From positions 2,223,001 to 2,287,000 of the forward strand of contig NZ_JAZHSB010000001.1 of assembly GCF_036924715.1 (NCBI RefSeq): 64,000 nt of DNA, given 5' to 3'. The notes under the pieces were generated by a model that had not been told where the DNA came from, did not search any database, and saw nothing but the letters and a program-made list of their open reading frames with translations. The translations under genes and the position numbers were made by a program. Within the stretch, counting starts at the first letter, position 1. Each line of letters starts with the position of its first letter. This document shows positions 54,502 to 63,083 of this stretch, in pieces. Source of the stretch: Bradyrhizobium sp. AZCC 1721. Its GTDB lineage: Bacteria; Pseudomonadota; Alphaproteobacteria; Rhizobiales; Xanthobacteraceae.

Positions 54502-55446
54502 CTAAAGCAGATCGGTCTTCAGGCTGCTCGCTAGAAAATCCGAGAAACGCCGGACGCGCTCCAGCGGCGCCCGTGTCGGCGGCCAGACCAACTGGATCTG
54601 CATTCCCTCGGTTTCGAATTCCGGCAGTACGATCGTGAGCGCGCCCTGCGCGACGAGATCGCTGATCTGCCACAGCGGCAGCCGGGCGAGGCCGGTGCCT
54701 TCGCGCGCGGCAGCGCGGATCGAAGCGGCGCTGTTCGAACGAAGGCGGCCGTGCACCCTGATCGACTGCAGCCGGCCGTCGATCCGAAACGGCCATTTGT
54801 CGATCACCTCGGCGCCGGCCCGCAAAATGCACGCGTGCCGCTCGAGATCGACTGGATGCTGCGGCCGGCCATGTTCGGCGAAATAGGACGGCGCGCCGAC
54901 AACGACCACGCGCAGCGTATGCAATCGGCGGGCGATCAGGGATTCGTCGGCGGAATCGCCGATCCGGACGGCAATATCGAGGCCATCAGCAACGAGATCG
55001 ACCTGCTCGTCGGAGGCGCGAAGCTCGACATCCACGTTGGGATAGAGTTTCAGAAAACGGCTGACGATCGGCGCCACGTAGGATGACGCAAACAGAATGG
55101 GCGCACCGATTTTCAACGGCCCCAGAATTTCGCCGCGCAGGTTGGCTGCCTCGGCCCGCGCCTCGATGATTTCTGCAACCGCCGGCTTGATGCGTTCGTA
55201 AAATACCCGCCCCGCCTCGGTCGGCTCCGACCGCCGTGTGGTGCGTTTCACGAGCTCGACGCCGAGCGCGCGTTCGAGCGCCATCAGCGACCGATTGAGC
55301 GATTGCAACGGGCGCCGAAGATGACGTGAGGCCGCCGCCTGGCTGCCCTTCTCGATGACTGCGAGGAAGGCCTCGAGATCGTCCAACCGTTCCAATTCGA
55401 TATACCGCGTCTGATATACCGCCCCTTCTGATGCTGCATCGAACAT
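54502..55446 (-). CDS. LysR-family transcriptional regulator
   Basis: 314 residues from the ATG at 55446. N-terminal winged helix (DDLEAFLAVIEKGSQAAASR followed by SLNRSLMALERALGVELVKR), then the periplasmic-binding-like effector domain beginning LKIGAPILFASSYVAPIVSR. The first 15 residues before LERLDDL are longer than usual and the ribosome site is weak, so the true start is uncertain. In the recognition helix the usual alternation is altered (RHLRRPLQSLNRSL). The target is unknown; the upstream side is a repeat-rich region. Confidence 0.88.
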   Translation of the reverse strand: MFDAASEGAVYQTRYIELERLDDLEAFLAVIEKGSQAAASRHLRRPLQSLNRSLMALERALGVELVKRTTRRSEPTEAGRVFYERIKPAVAEIIEARAEAANLRGEILGPLKIGAPILFASSYVAPIVSRFLKLYPNVDVELRASDEQVDLVADGLDIAVRIGDSADESLIARRLHTLRVVVVGAPSYFAEHGRPQHPVDLERHACILRAGAEVIDKWPFRIDGRLQSIRVHGRLRSNSAASIRAAAREGTGLARLPLWQISDLVAQGALTIVLPEFETEGMQIQLVWPPTRAPLERVRRFSDFLASSLKTDLL

Positions 55447-55994
55447 CCAGCGATTGCAAGGTCGACAGGGTCGACTAGGCAAATCACTTCTGATTTTCAG
55501 AAATCGTGTCAAGCCCAAAGAATCAGAAAGAATCAAAATATTCCGCTTCACGCGAGAGGCAAATCAGCCGCATATTTCCGCCCGTCTCACCCATTGAGGG
55601 GCGCTCGCGATCGTCACGAACGTGCGGTGAGATGCGATGGACGCGGAAGGCGCGCCGGAAGCGTACGGCGAAGTCGTGTGGTTCGGGCGCCGCGGTGCTG
55701 GCGTTAAGTCGGCGGGAAGTGTCCCGCTGACGACGAAGGCAAAAGAGCCGTTCTCCGGGAGCACGAAGTAAGCCGTAAAGCCATTGCGCAGGGAAGGCCG
55801 GGATGCTCCCGCTGTACCTGTATGCTCGTGTGCGTTTTTCATGCGCAAGCAGCACACGAGACCGCGGGTGCAGCCAGCACCCGGTCTTCCCTGCGCCCTC
55901 TGAATGAGAGGGCGGGAAATGAAAAGCAAATCTCGGGCGCGTCGTGCCGCGAGAACGCGGAGTCATATTTTGTATCGCGACTATCTCCATCTCC
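55447..55994. other. Repeat-rich spacer without a gene
   Basis: Bases 55560-55960 belong to a dispersed element of Bradyrhizobium-type genomes. Its minus-strand translation (HSEGAGKTGCWLHPRSRV, then AYRYSGSIPAFPAQWL) is often annotated as a hypothetical protein but has no start, no ribosome site and disrupted frames. I treat it as non-coding repeat. The first 100 bases hold the LysR promoter. Confidence 0.6.
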
Positions 55995-56116
55995 GTCGTC
56001 CCTGCGAACGCAGGGACCCATACGCCCCGGCGGGTGTTGTCTTGGGACGATGATCGACGGCTTTGCTTCAACAATGCAGATCTGTGGTTATGGGTCCCTG
56101 CGTTCGCAGGGACGAC
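55995..56116. repeat. Hairpin-armed palindromic element, copy 1
   Basis: Two 28-base arms in inverted orientation (55995-56022 and 56089-56116). Each arm is itself a hairpin around TCCCTGCGAACGCAGGGA. The element ends 2 bases before the stop of the Lrp gene. Copies 2 (59087-59203) and 3 (61864-62002) lie within 6 kb. Confidence 0.85.
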
Positions 56117-56118
56117 AG

Positions 56119-56580
56119 CTACACCGGCAGCGCAATCGAATACTTCACCTGGCTCAGTGCAAAACTCGACTCGATCGAAGCGATGCCGTCGAGCCGCGTC
56201 AGCTTGGTCTTCAGGAACGCTTCATAGGAGGAGAGGTCGGCCGCCACGACGCGCAGGAGGTAGTCGCGATTGCCGGTCATCAGATAGCACTCCAGCACTT
56301 CGTCCCACTTCGAGATCGCTTTGGCAAAGCGGTTGAGGTCTTCCTCCTTCTGCCGCGCCAGCTTGATCGAGATGAAGACGCTGACATGGAGCCCCAACGA
56401 TTTCTGGTCGACGGTCGCGATGTAGCGGGTGATGACGCCGCGCTCTTCCAGAAGCTTGACGCGGCGATGGCAGGGCGACACGGACAGGCCGACCTTGTCG
56501 GCGAGCTCCTGCATGGTCATGCGGCTGTCGGATTGCAGCAGGGCAAGAATCTTGCGGTCGATGGCGTCGAGGGAGGGCAT
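56119..56580 (-). CDS. Lrp/AsnC-family transcriptional regulator (MdeR-like context)
   Basis: 153 residues from the ATG at 56580. The N-terminal helix-turn-helix (LDAIDRKILALLQSDSRMTM, ELADKVGLSVSPCHRRVKLL) and C-terminal RAM domain (VVAADLSSYEAFLKTKLTRL) are complete. Lrp-type proteins sense amino acids. It diverges from an AceE-like dehydrogenase gene 137 bases away, the same arrangement as mdeR-mdeB of Pseudomonas putida, where the Lrp protein activates methionine breakdown. Control of the divergent gene is therefore likely. Confidence 0.9.
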   Translation of the reverse strand: MPSLDAIDRKILALLQSDSRMTMQELADKVGLSVSPCHRRVKLLEERGVITRYIATVDQKSLGLHVSVFISIKLARQKEEDLNRFAKAISKWDEVLECYLMTGNRDYLLRVVAADLSSYEAFLKTKLTRLDGIASIESSFALSQVKYSIALPV

Positions 56581-56717
56581 TGGGATGAACTCAGGGTTTG
56601 GAGGCGGATTGTGGGAAACTATCCCAATATCGGGCGGTATGTCGCAGGAAATTGAGAATTTTGGTAGCCCACCGCCCGCTAAAATCGGCGCATACTGAAC
56701 GCCTCCGGAGCATGGCC

Positions 56718-59084
56718 ATGCCGATCGAGCCCGCACGCCTGGAAATGCTGACCGCGCTGGCGCGCAAGGTTTTGTGGTTGTCGTCATGGACCATCCATCA
56801 CGCCAATCACGTCAGGCCTAACGTCGATGGTTTGAAGGTCGGTGGACATCAGGCGTCATCCGCCTCGCTCGCCAACATCATGTCGGCGCTGTATTTCTCA
56901 GCGCTACGGCCGCAGGACCGCGTCGCGGTGAAGCCGCATGCGAGCCCGGTGTTTCACGCCATCCAATATCTGTTCGGCCACCAGACCCGCGACAAGCTGG
57001 AAAATTTCCGCGGCTTCAAGGGCGCGCAATCCTATCCGTCGCGCACCAAGGACGCCGACGACGTCGATTTCTCCACCGGCTCGGTCGGCCTCGGCGTCGC
57101 GCAAACCCTGTTCTCCTCGCTGGTGCAGGATTACGTCACTGCCCACGGCTGGATGAAGGTGCGCCCCGAGGGGCGGATGATTGCGCTCGTTGGTGACGCC
57201 GAGATGGACGAGGGCAATATTTTCGAGGCGCTGCTCGAGGGCTGGAAGCATGCGCTGCGCAACACCTGGTGGGTGGTCGACTACAACCGCCAGAGCCTCG
57301 ATGCGGTCGTCCGTGAAGGGCTGTGGTCGAAGTTCGAGACGATGTTTCGCAATTTCGGCTGGGAGGTCGTGATTGTGAAATACGGCCGCCTGATGCAGGC
57401 GGCATTCGCCGAACCCGGCGGCGAGGCCTTGCGGCGCTGGATCGACAATTGCCCGAACCAGATGTACGCCGCGCTATGCTTCCAGGGCGGCGCGGCGTTT
57501 CGCAAGCACTTGCAGGACGACATCGGCGATCAGGGGCAGGTCTCGCAACTGATCGACCGCCGCAGCGACGACGAATTGCTGGCGCTGATGTCCAATCTCG
57601 GCGGACACGACATGGCCAGCATGATCGAGGCGTTTGAATCGATCGATCACGATCGGCCCGTCTGCTTCATCGCCTACACCATCAAGGGCGTCGGCCTGCC
57701 AATGCAGGGCCACAAGGACAACCACGCCGGCCTGATGACGGTGGCGCAGATGGAGAAGTGGCGCGCCGCGCAGAACATCCGATCCGGCCATGAATGGGAC
57801 AAGTTCGAAGGCCTGTCACAGACGCCGGCCGAGCTCGAAGCATTTTTGGCGGCAGCGCCCTTCAACCAGGAAGGCCGCCGCCGGCTGACCGCGCCAGTGA
57901 TCGAAGTGCCCGAGCGGCTTACTTTCAAGCCGGCGGCGCAGATGTCGACGCAGCAGGGTTTTGGGCTGGTGCTCAATGAGCTCGCGCGCGGTGATACCGA
58001 ACTGGCCGCGCGCATCGTAACCGCATCGCCTGATGTCACGGTCTCGACCAATCTCGGCGCCTGGGTCAACCGCCGCGGGCTGTTCGCCAAAGCCGAAAAC
58101 CACGACCTGTTCCGGCAGGAGAAGATCCCGTCCGCCTATAGTTGGGAGTTCTCGCCGAAGGGGCAGCACCTCGAGCTCGGCATCGCCGAGATGAACCTGT
58201 TCATCATGCTGTCGGCGCTCGGGCTGTCGCATCAGATTAACGGCGAGCGGCTGCTGCCGGTCGGCACGTTGTACGATCCTTTTATCGAGCGCGGCCTCGA
58301 TGCGCTGAACTACGCCTGTTACCAGGACGCGCGCTTCATGGTGGTGGCGACGCCATCCGGCATCACGCTGGCGCCGGAAGGCGGCGCGCATCAGTCGATC
58401 GCCACGCCCTTGATCGGAATGGCGCAGGACGGGCTGGCTTCGTTCGAGCCGGCGTTCGTCGATGAACTTGCCGTGATCATGGGGTGGGGCTTCCGCCACA
58501 TGCAGCGCGAAGACGGTGAGGGCGGTTCGGTCTATCTGCGGCTGTCGACCCGCACGGTCGACCAGCCGCAGCGCATCATGACGCCGGCCCTGCAGAGCGA
58601 CATCACCGCGGGCGCTTACTGGCTGCGCGAACCAGGCGCCAATTGCGATATCGTGATCGCCTATACCGGCGCGGTCGCGCCCGAGGCGATCGAGGCGGTG
58701 GGCTTGATCGGCGAAAGCCACCGCGATGTCGGTTTACTGGCGGTAACCTCCGCGGACCGGCTGCATGCGGGTTGGTCCGCCGCGCGGAACTTGCGCCGTG
58801 ACCGCCGTGGCATCCAGCATCTTAGTCATATCGAAAAGCTGCTGGCGCCGCTGTCGCGCGATGGCGGCCTCGTCACCGTGATCGACGGCCATCCGGCCGC
58901 GCTCGGCTGGCTCGGCAGCGTCCGCGGCCACCGCACTGAAGCGCTCGGCGTCGAGCAGTTCGGCCAGACCGGCACGATTGGCGACCTCTACCGCCACTAC
59001 GGCATCGACGCCAACGCCATCATCGACGCCGCCGAAGGCCTCACGGTAGGTGCGCCGGTGCGGCATCGGAAGATGGCGGTGTAG
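56718..59084 (+). CDS. AceE-like thiamine-diphosphate 2-oxo acid dehydrogenase E1 (transketolase family)
   Basis: 788 residues from the ATG at 56718 (GGAG 7 bases upstream; an ATG 6 bases earlier is too close). The TPP/Mg motif GDAEMDE (159-165) is followed by WVVDYNRQSLD, as in homodimeric pyruvate dehydrogenase E1. HQASSASLANIMSALYF and DNFRG-like LENFRGFKGAQSYP are also AceE features. It is about 100 residues shorter than AceE and no E2 or E3 gene is adjacent. With the divergent Lrp gene it resembles mdeB, which is linked to 2-oxobutyrate oxidation after methionine gamma-lyase; no lyase gene is in the window. The substrate is therefore an inference. Confidence 0.8.
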   Translation: MPIEPARLEMLTALARKVLWLSSWTIHHANHVRPNVDGLKVGGHQASSASLANIMSALYFSALRPQDRVAVKPHASPVFHAIQYLFGHQTRDKLENFRGFKGAQSYPSRTKDADDVDFSTGSVGLGVAQTLFSSLVQDYVTAHGWMKVRPEGRMIALVGDAEMDEGNIFEALLEGWKHALRNTWWVVDYNRQSLDAVVREGLWSKFETMFRNFGWEVVIVKYGRLMQAAFAEPGGEALRRWIDNCPNQMYAALCFQGGAAFRKHLQDDIGDQGQVSQLIDRRSDDELLALMSNLGGHDMASMIEAFESIDHDRPVCFIAYTIKGVGLPMQGHKDNHAGLMTVAQMEKWRAAQNIRSGHEWDKFEGLSQTPAELEAFLAAAPFNQEGRRRLTAPVIEVPERLTFKPAAQMSTQQGFGLVLNELARGDTELAARIVTASPDVTVSTNLGAWVNRRGLFAKAENHDLFRQEKIPSAYSWEFSPKGQHLELGIAEMNLFIMLSALGLSHQINGERLLPVGTLYDPFIERGLDALNYACYQDARFMVVATPSGITLAPEGGAHQSIATPLIGMAQDGLASFEPAFVDELAVIMGWGFRHMQREDGEGGSVYLRLSTRTVDQPQRIMTPALQSDITAGAYWLREPGANCDIVIAYTGAVAPEAIEAVGLIGESHRDVGLLAVTSADRLHAGWSAARNLRRDRRGIQHLSHIEKLLAPLSRDGGLVTVIDGHPAALGWLGSVRGHRTEALGVEQFGQTGTIGDLYRHYGIDANAIIDAAEGLTVGAPVRHRKMAV

Positions 59085-59086
59085 CC

Positions 59087-59203
59087 GTCGTCCCTGCGAA
59101 CGCAGGGACCCATAACCACAGGGAGTGGTTGCGTCAGGAGGTATCTGCCAGCGTGCCCAGAGATAGGCCGCGGCGTATGGGTCCCTGCGTTCGCAGGGAC
59201 GAC
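59087..59203. repeat. Hairpin-armed palindromic element, copy 2
   Basis: The same 28-base arms as copy 1 (59087-59114 and 59176-59203, inverted), with a different centre. The left arm begins 2 bases after the E1 gene's stop codon. Confidence 0.85.
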
Positions 59204-59371
59204 GGTGAGGTACGCACCCTGCCACCCTCACACCTCCGTCCTTGTATCCAGCGCCTGCCGCATTGCGGCACCCCGCATATGGCGGGTTCAACTGCCCTGG
59301 CTTTCGTGCAAGGATGGCTGCTGAACGCTTCCGTTCCTCCCTCCATTGCTCCGAGATTAAAGAGGTTTCCG

Positions 59372-60802
59372 ATGGTCAATCGCATGCAGTTCTACATCGA
59401 TGGCGCCTGGGTCGATCCTGTCGTCAAGAAGTCCACACCCGTCGTCAATCCGGCGACCGAAGAAGCGATGTATGAAGTTGCGCTCGGCTCCAAGGCCGAC
59501 CTCGACAAGGCCGTTGCCGCCGCCAAGCGCGCCTTCGTGACCTATTCGCAGACCAGCCGCGAAGAGCGCATTGCGCTCTTCGAAAAGATCATCGAGATCT
59601 ACAAGGGCCGCATGAAGGAGATCGGCGCCGCCGTGTCCGACGAGATGGGCGCGCCGCTGCCGATGGCCGAGCGGCTGCAGGCCGGTGCCGGCCTTGGCCA
59701 CATTGCCTCCACGCTGGAAGTGCTGAAGAACTACCACTTCGAAGAGACGCTCCCTTCTGCTGTCGTGGTGCGCGAGCCTGTCGGCGTCGTCGGCATGATT
59801 ACGCCGTGGAACTGGCCGCTCAACCAGATCGCCTGCAAGGTCGCGCCCGCGCTCGCCGCCGGCTGCACCATGATCCTCAAGCCGTCGGAATTCACGCCGA
59901 CCTCGGCCCTGATCTTCGCGGAAATCCTCCATGAAGCGGGCGTGCCGAAGGGCGTGTTCAACCTGCTCAACGGCCTTGGCCCCGAAGTCGGCGCCGCGAT
60001 GGCCGAGCATCCGGATATCGACATGATCTCGTTCACGGGCTCGACCCGCGCCGGCGTCGACGTCGCCAAGCGCGCTGCGCCCACCGTGAAGCGCGTCAGC
60101 CAGGAACTCGGCGGCAAGTCGCCGAACGTCATCCTCGAAGGCGCCGACCTCACCAAGGCCGTCACCGGCGGCGTGATGCACATGTTCAACAACTCCGGAC
60201 AGTCGTGCAACGCGCCATCGCGGATGATCGTGCCGCTGTCGAAGATGAAGGAAGTCGCCGCCATCGCCAAGGGTGTCGCCGACAAGACCAAGGCAGGTGA
60301 TCCGCGTGCTGAGGGCACCACCATCGGCCCCGTCGTCAATCGCGGCCAGTGGGACAAGATCCAGGCGCTGATTAAGAAGGGCATCGACGAAGGCGCAACG
60401 CTGGTGGCCGGCGGTCCCGGTCTCCCCGAGGGCGTCAACAAGGGCTTCTATGTCCGCCCGACCATCTTCGCCGACGTCACCAACGAGATGACGATTGCGC
60501 GCGAGGAAATCTTCGGACCGGTGCTGACGATCATCGGCGCCAAGGATGAAGCCGATGCGGTGCGCATCGCCAACGACACGCCCTATGGTCTCGCCGGTTA
60601 TGTCACGGGCGATACGGTGGAAAGCGCGCGTCGCGTCGCCCGCCAGATCCGCGCCGGCAACGTCAACCTGCAGGGCGTGCCGAACGACCGCACCGCGCCG
60701 TTCGGCGGCTACAAGCAGTCCGGCAACGGCCGCGAATGGGGCAAGTACGGCCTCGAAGAATATCTCGAGGTCAAGGCGGTCGCCGGCTACAACGCGGCGT
60801 AA
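59372..60802 (+). CDS. NAD(P)-dependent aldehyde dehydrogenase
   Basis: 476 residues from the ATG at 59372 (AGAGG 6 bases upstream; the open frame extends upstream into repeat sequence and is not coding there). ITPWNWPLNQIACKVAPALA, GSTRAG (cofactor), SQELGGKSPNVI (general base Glu) and NNSGQSCNAPSRM (catalytic Cys) are all present, with the EEIFGPVL and PFGGYKQSGNGREWG endings. It oxidises an aldehyde to an acid; the substrate is open. It is a single gene followed by a terminator. Confidence 0.92.
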   Translation: MVNRMQFYIDGAWVDPVVKKSTPVVNPATEEAMYEVALGSKADLDKAVAAAKRAFVTYSQTSREERIALFEKIIEIYKGRMKEIGAAVSDEMGAPLPMAERLQAGAGLGHIASTLEVLKNYHFEETLPSAVVVREPVGVVGMITPWNWPLNQIACKVAPALAAGCTMILKPSEFTPTSALIFAEILHEAGVPKGVFNLLNGLGPEVGAAMAEHPDIDMISFTGSTRAGVDVAKRAAPTVKRVSQELGGKSPNVILEGADLTKAVTGGVMHMFNNSGQSCNAPSRMIVPLSKMKEVAAIAKGVADKTKAGDPRAEGTTIGPVVNRGQWDKIQALIKKGIDEGATLVAGGPGLPEGVNKGFYVRPTIFADVTNEMTIAREEIFGPVLTIIGAKDEADAVRIANDTPYGLAGYVTGDTVESARRVARQIRAGNVNLQGVPNDRTAPFGGYKQSGNGREWGKYGLEEYLEVKAVAGYNAA

Positions 60803-60833
60803 ATTGATGCGGCGCTCGCGCCGATCGTGAAAG

Positions 60834-60867
60834 ATGCCGGCTGCGGAACCGCGGTCGGCATTTTTTT
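60834..60867 (+). terminator. Rho-independent terminator after the aldehyde dehydrogenase
   Basis: Interrupted stem: ATGCCG (60834-60839) with CGGCAT (60856-60861), inner GCGG with CCGC, then seven T. It lies 32 bases after the stop codon. Confidence 0.8.
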
Positions 60868-60951
60868 GACCAGAATCATCGTCAGGCTGAAGCCAACGTC
60901 AATGCGCGCCGATACTGCGACGATCTAACAAGAAAAGTGTGGAGGATGCCC

Positions 60952-61842
60952 GTGAAGAAAATTGCCGTTGCGCTCGTCGCGCTGATGCCGCTGACTGTCG
61001 CCGCGGAGGCGCAGACGCCGAAGGACCTGATCGCGGCCCTCAAGGTAAGGTGGAACACGCCGACCGAGCCGTTCAAGATGATCGGCAACGTCTATTATGT
61101 CGGAACCGACGGCCTGGCCTCCTATCTGATCACATCGCCGCAGGGCCATATCCTGATCGATACGGTAATGCCGGAATCAACGACGCAGATCAAAGCGAAC
61201 ATCGAGAAACTCGGATTCAAGATCACCGACGTCAAATATCTGCTCAATACTCACGCGCACATCGATCACACCGGCGGCCTCGCCGAAATGAAGCAGGCCA
61301 GCGGCGGCCAGATGGTCGCCGGCGAAGCTGACAAGCCGCTGCTTGAAGGCGGCTACTATCCGGGCGCGCAGGAAGATGCCGCACTGGCGTTCCCGCCCGT
61401 GAAGGTCGATCGCACGGTTCGCGAAGGCGACACGGTCACCGTAGGTGACGTCACGTTGACCGCCCGCGAAACCCCCGGCCATTCGCCGGGCTGCACGAGT
61501 TGGTCGTTCTCGGTGAAGGACGGTGACGCCACGCGCTCGGTCCTCATCTTCTGTAGCGGCACGGTGGCGCTGAACCGCCTCGCCGGCAACCCGACCTATT
61601 CCGGAATCGTTACCGATTACCGGAAGACGTTCGTGCGGGCAAAAGACATCAAGCCGGACGTGCTGCTCGCGCCGCATCCGGAAATGTACAAGATGGCGGA
61701 GAAGCGCGCCAAGCTCGCTGAAGGTGGACCCAATCCGTTCGTCAGCCCCGGCGAGTTCAACGCCTATGCGGCGACGCTGGAGAAGGCGTTTGAAGACGCG
61801 CTTGCCAAGCAAACCGCCGCCGCGCAGGAAAAGAAGGGGTGA
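60952..61842 (+). CDS. Subclass B3 metallo-beta-lactamase-like enzyme (BJP-1-like)
   Basis: 296 residues from GTG at 60952 (GGAGG 6 bases upstream; an ATG at 60946 abuts the ribosome site). The signal peptide MKKIAVALVALMPLTVAAEA sends it to the periplasm. All six B3 zinc ligands are visible: THAHIDH (His101, His103, Asp105, His106), PGHSPG (His177) and APHPEM (His242). Bradyrhizobium BJP-1 is a known B3 carbapenem-hydrolysing enzyme and the motif pattern matches that class. Whether this protein hydrolyses beta-lactams is not shown; some relatives have other hydrolase roles. It is a single gene, with no regulator beside it. Confidence 0.85.
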   Translation: MKKIAVALVALMPLTVAAEAQTPKDLIAALKVRWNTPTEPFKMIGNVYYVGTDGLASYLITSPQGHILIDTVMPESTTQIKANIEKLGFKITDVKYLLNTHAHIDHTGGLAEMKQASGGQMVAGEADKPLLEGGYYPGAQEDAALAFPPVKVDRTVREGDTVTVGDVTLTARETPGHSPGCTSWSFSVKDGDATRSVLIFCSGTVALNRLAGNPTYSGIVTDYRKTFVRAKDIKPDVLLAPHPEMYKMAEKRAKLAEGGPNPFVSPGEFNAYAATLEKAFEDALAKQTAAAQEKKG

Positions 61843-61863
61843 ACGGGCGAGTTCTAACTTCCC

Positions 61864-62002
61864 GTCGTCCCGGACAAGCGAGCATCGCGAGCGCCGATCC
61901 GGGACCCATAACCACAGGAAGTCGTTTTGCGAAGGCTGGTGCTCCAGCCTGCTCCAACAACTCGATCCTGTGGTTATGGATCCCGGCTTTCGCCGGGACG
62001 AC
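61864..62002. repeat. Hairpin-armed palindromic element, variant copy 3
   Basis: 139 bp. Starts GTCGTCCCGG and ends CCGGGACGAC. Inner arms CCATAACCACAGGA (61906-61919) and their complement (61966-61979). Same overall plan as copies 1 and 2 but with different hairpin tips. It lies between two convergent genes, 21 bases after the lactamase stop. Confidence 0.8.
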
Positions 62003-62020
62003 AGCGGTGTGCGCGGAAAC

Positions 62021-62989
62021 CTATCCGCCCGGCGCGCCCTGCGTGTTCACATAGAGCGCGTAGATCGACTGGCTTGCGGCCATGAACAGTCGGTTGCGCT
62101 TGACCCCGCCGAAGCAGAGGTTGGCGCAGCGTTCGGGCAGTGCGATGCGGCCGATCATGACGCCGTCGGGAGCGAACACGACCACGCCGTCGAGTTCGGG
62201 ATCGCCCATGCCCCAGCCGCACCACAGATTGCCGTCGATGTCTATTCGGAAGCCGTCCGGCGTGCCTGGTCCCGCATCGACAAACACGCGCTTGTTGGAC
62301 AGCTTGTCACCGGAAGGCGAGACGTCATAAGCGAGGATCTTGCGGTTGGGTGCGCCGCGGGACTCGATGATATAGAGGATTTTTTCGTCCGGCGAGAAAG
62401 CGAGCCCGTTCGGTCCCAGCACGCCCTCGGCGACGATGGTGGCCTTGCCGGTCGCGATATCCAGCCGATAGACATTGGCGTCGATCTCGGGTTCGGCCTT
62501 GTAGCCCTCATAGTTGCCGAGGAGGCCGAACACCGGATCAGTGAACCAGATCGAGCCGTCGGACTTCACCACGACGTCGTTCGGAGAGTTCAGCCGCTTA
62601 CCGTCGAAGGAATCGATCAGCACCGTGATCGAACCGTCATATTCGGTGCGCGTCACCCGCCGCCCGCCGTGCTCGCAGGTGACCAGGCGTCCCTGCCGAT
62701 CGCGGGTGTTGCCGTTGGCGAAATTCGACGGCTTGCGGAAGATGCTGACCGCGCCGGTCTCCTCCTCCCACTTGATGATGCGCTGGTTCGGAATGTCGCT
62801 GCACAACAGATACCGCCCGTCGCCGAACCACACCGGCCCTTCGGCCCAGCGCAACCCTGTGGTCAGCCGCTCCACCGCCGACAGCTTGAGCCAGTATTTT
62901 TCGAACCGCGGATCGAGCGCACGGATGGCCGGATCGGGATAAGAGGTGGCCGGGCGCCAGCCGGCTGAATGCGATGCTGCATCGGACAT
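62021..62989 (-). CDS. SMP-30/gluconolactonase-family lactonase
   Basis: 322 residues from the ATG at 62989 (an ATG 48 bases upstream gives a longer, less likely form). Six-bladed beta-propeller of the SMP-30 family: LRWAEGPVWFGDGRYLLCSD (Glu metal ligand), NGNTRDRQGRLVTCEHGGRR, LNSPNDVVVKSDGSIWFTDP (Asn ligand) and GTPDGFRIDIDGNLWCGWGM (Asp ligand). These enzymes open sugar-acid lactones with a divalent metal. It diverges from a uronate-dehydrogenase-like gene, so it probably hydrolyses the lactone that enzyme makes. Confidence 0.88.
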   Translation of the reverse strand: MSDAASHSAGWRPATSYPDPAIRALDPRFEKYWLKLSAVERLTTGLRWAEGPVWFGDGRYLLCSDIPNQRIIKWEEETGAVSIFRKPSNFANGNTRDRQGRLVTCEHGGRRVTRTEYDGSITVLIDSFDGKRLNSPNDVVVKSDGSIWFTDPVFGLLGNYEGYKAEPEIDANVYRLDIATGKATIVAEGVLGPNGLAFSPDEKILYIIESRGAPNRKILAYDVSPSGDKLSNKRVFVDAGPGTPDGFRIDIDGNLWCGWGMGDPELDGVVVFAPDGVMIGRIALPERCANLCFGGVKRNRLFMAASQSIYALYVNTQGAPGG

Positions 62990-63033
62990 TTGCTGTTCTC
63001 GTTGGTGCGTTCCCAGAGCGTTTGGGTTAGCTA

Positions 63034-63050
63034 TCATTACCTGCTAATGA
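63034..63050. promoter_or_regulatory. Candidate operator: TCATTA-N5-TAATGA
   Basis: A perfect 6-bp inverted repeat (63034-63039, 63045-63050) in the 94-base divergent promoter between the lactonase and the dehydrogenase, 34 bases before the latter's start. A shared repressor, for instance of the GntR type usual in uronate genes, could bind here; no such gene is visible in the window. Confidence 0.45.
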
Positions 63051-63083
63051 CCGCAAATCGATCGCGAGACTAAGAGGAAACAA

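Noticed and set aside
55523..56074. A 183-codon minus-strand frame resembling annotated hypothetical proteins
   Set aside because: It spans a dispersed non-coding repeat and part of a palindromic element. Similar translations are repeated annotation artefacts in related genomes.
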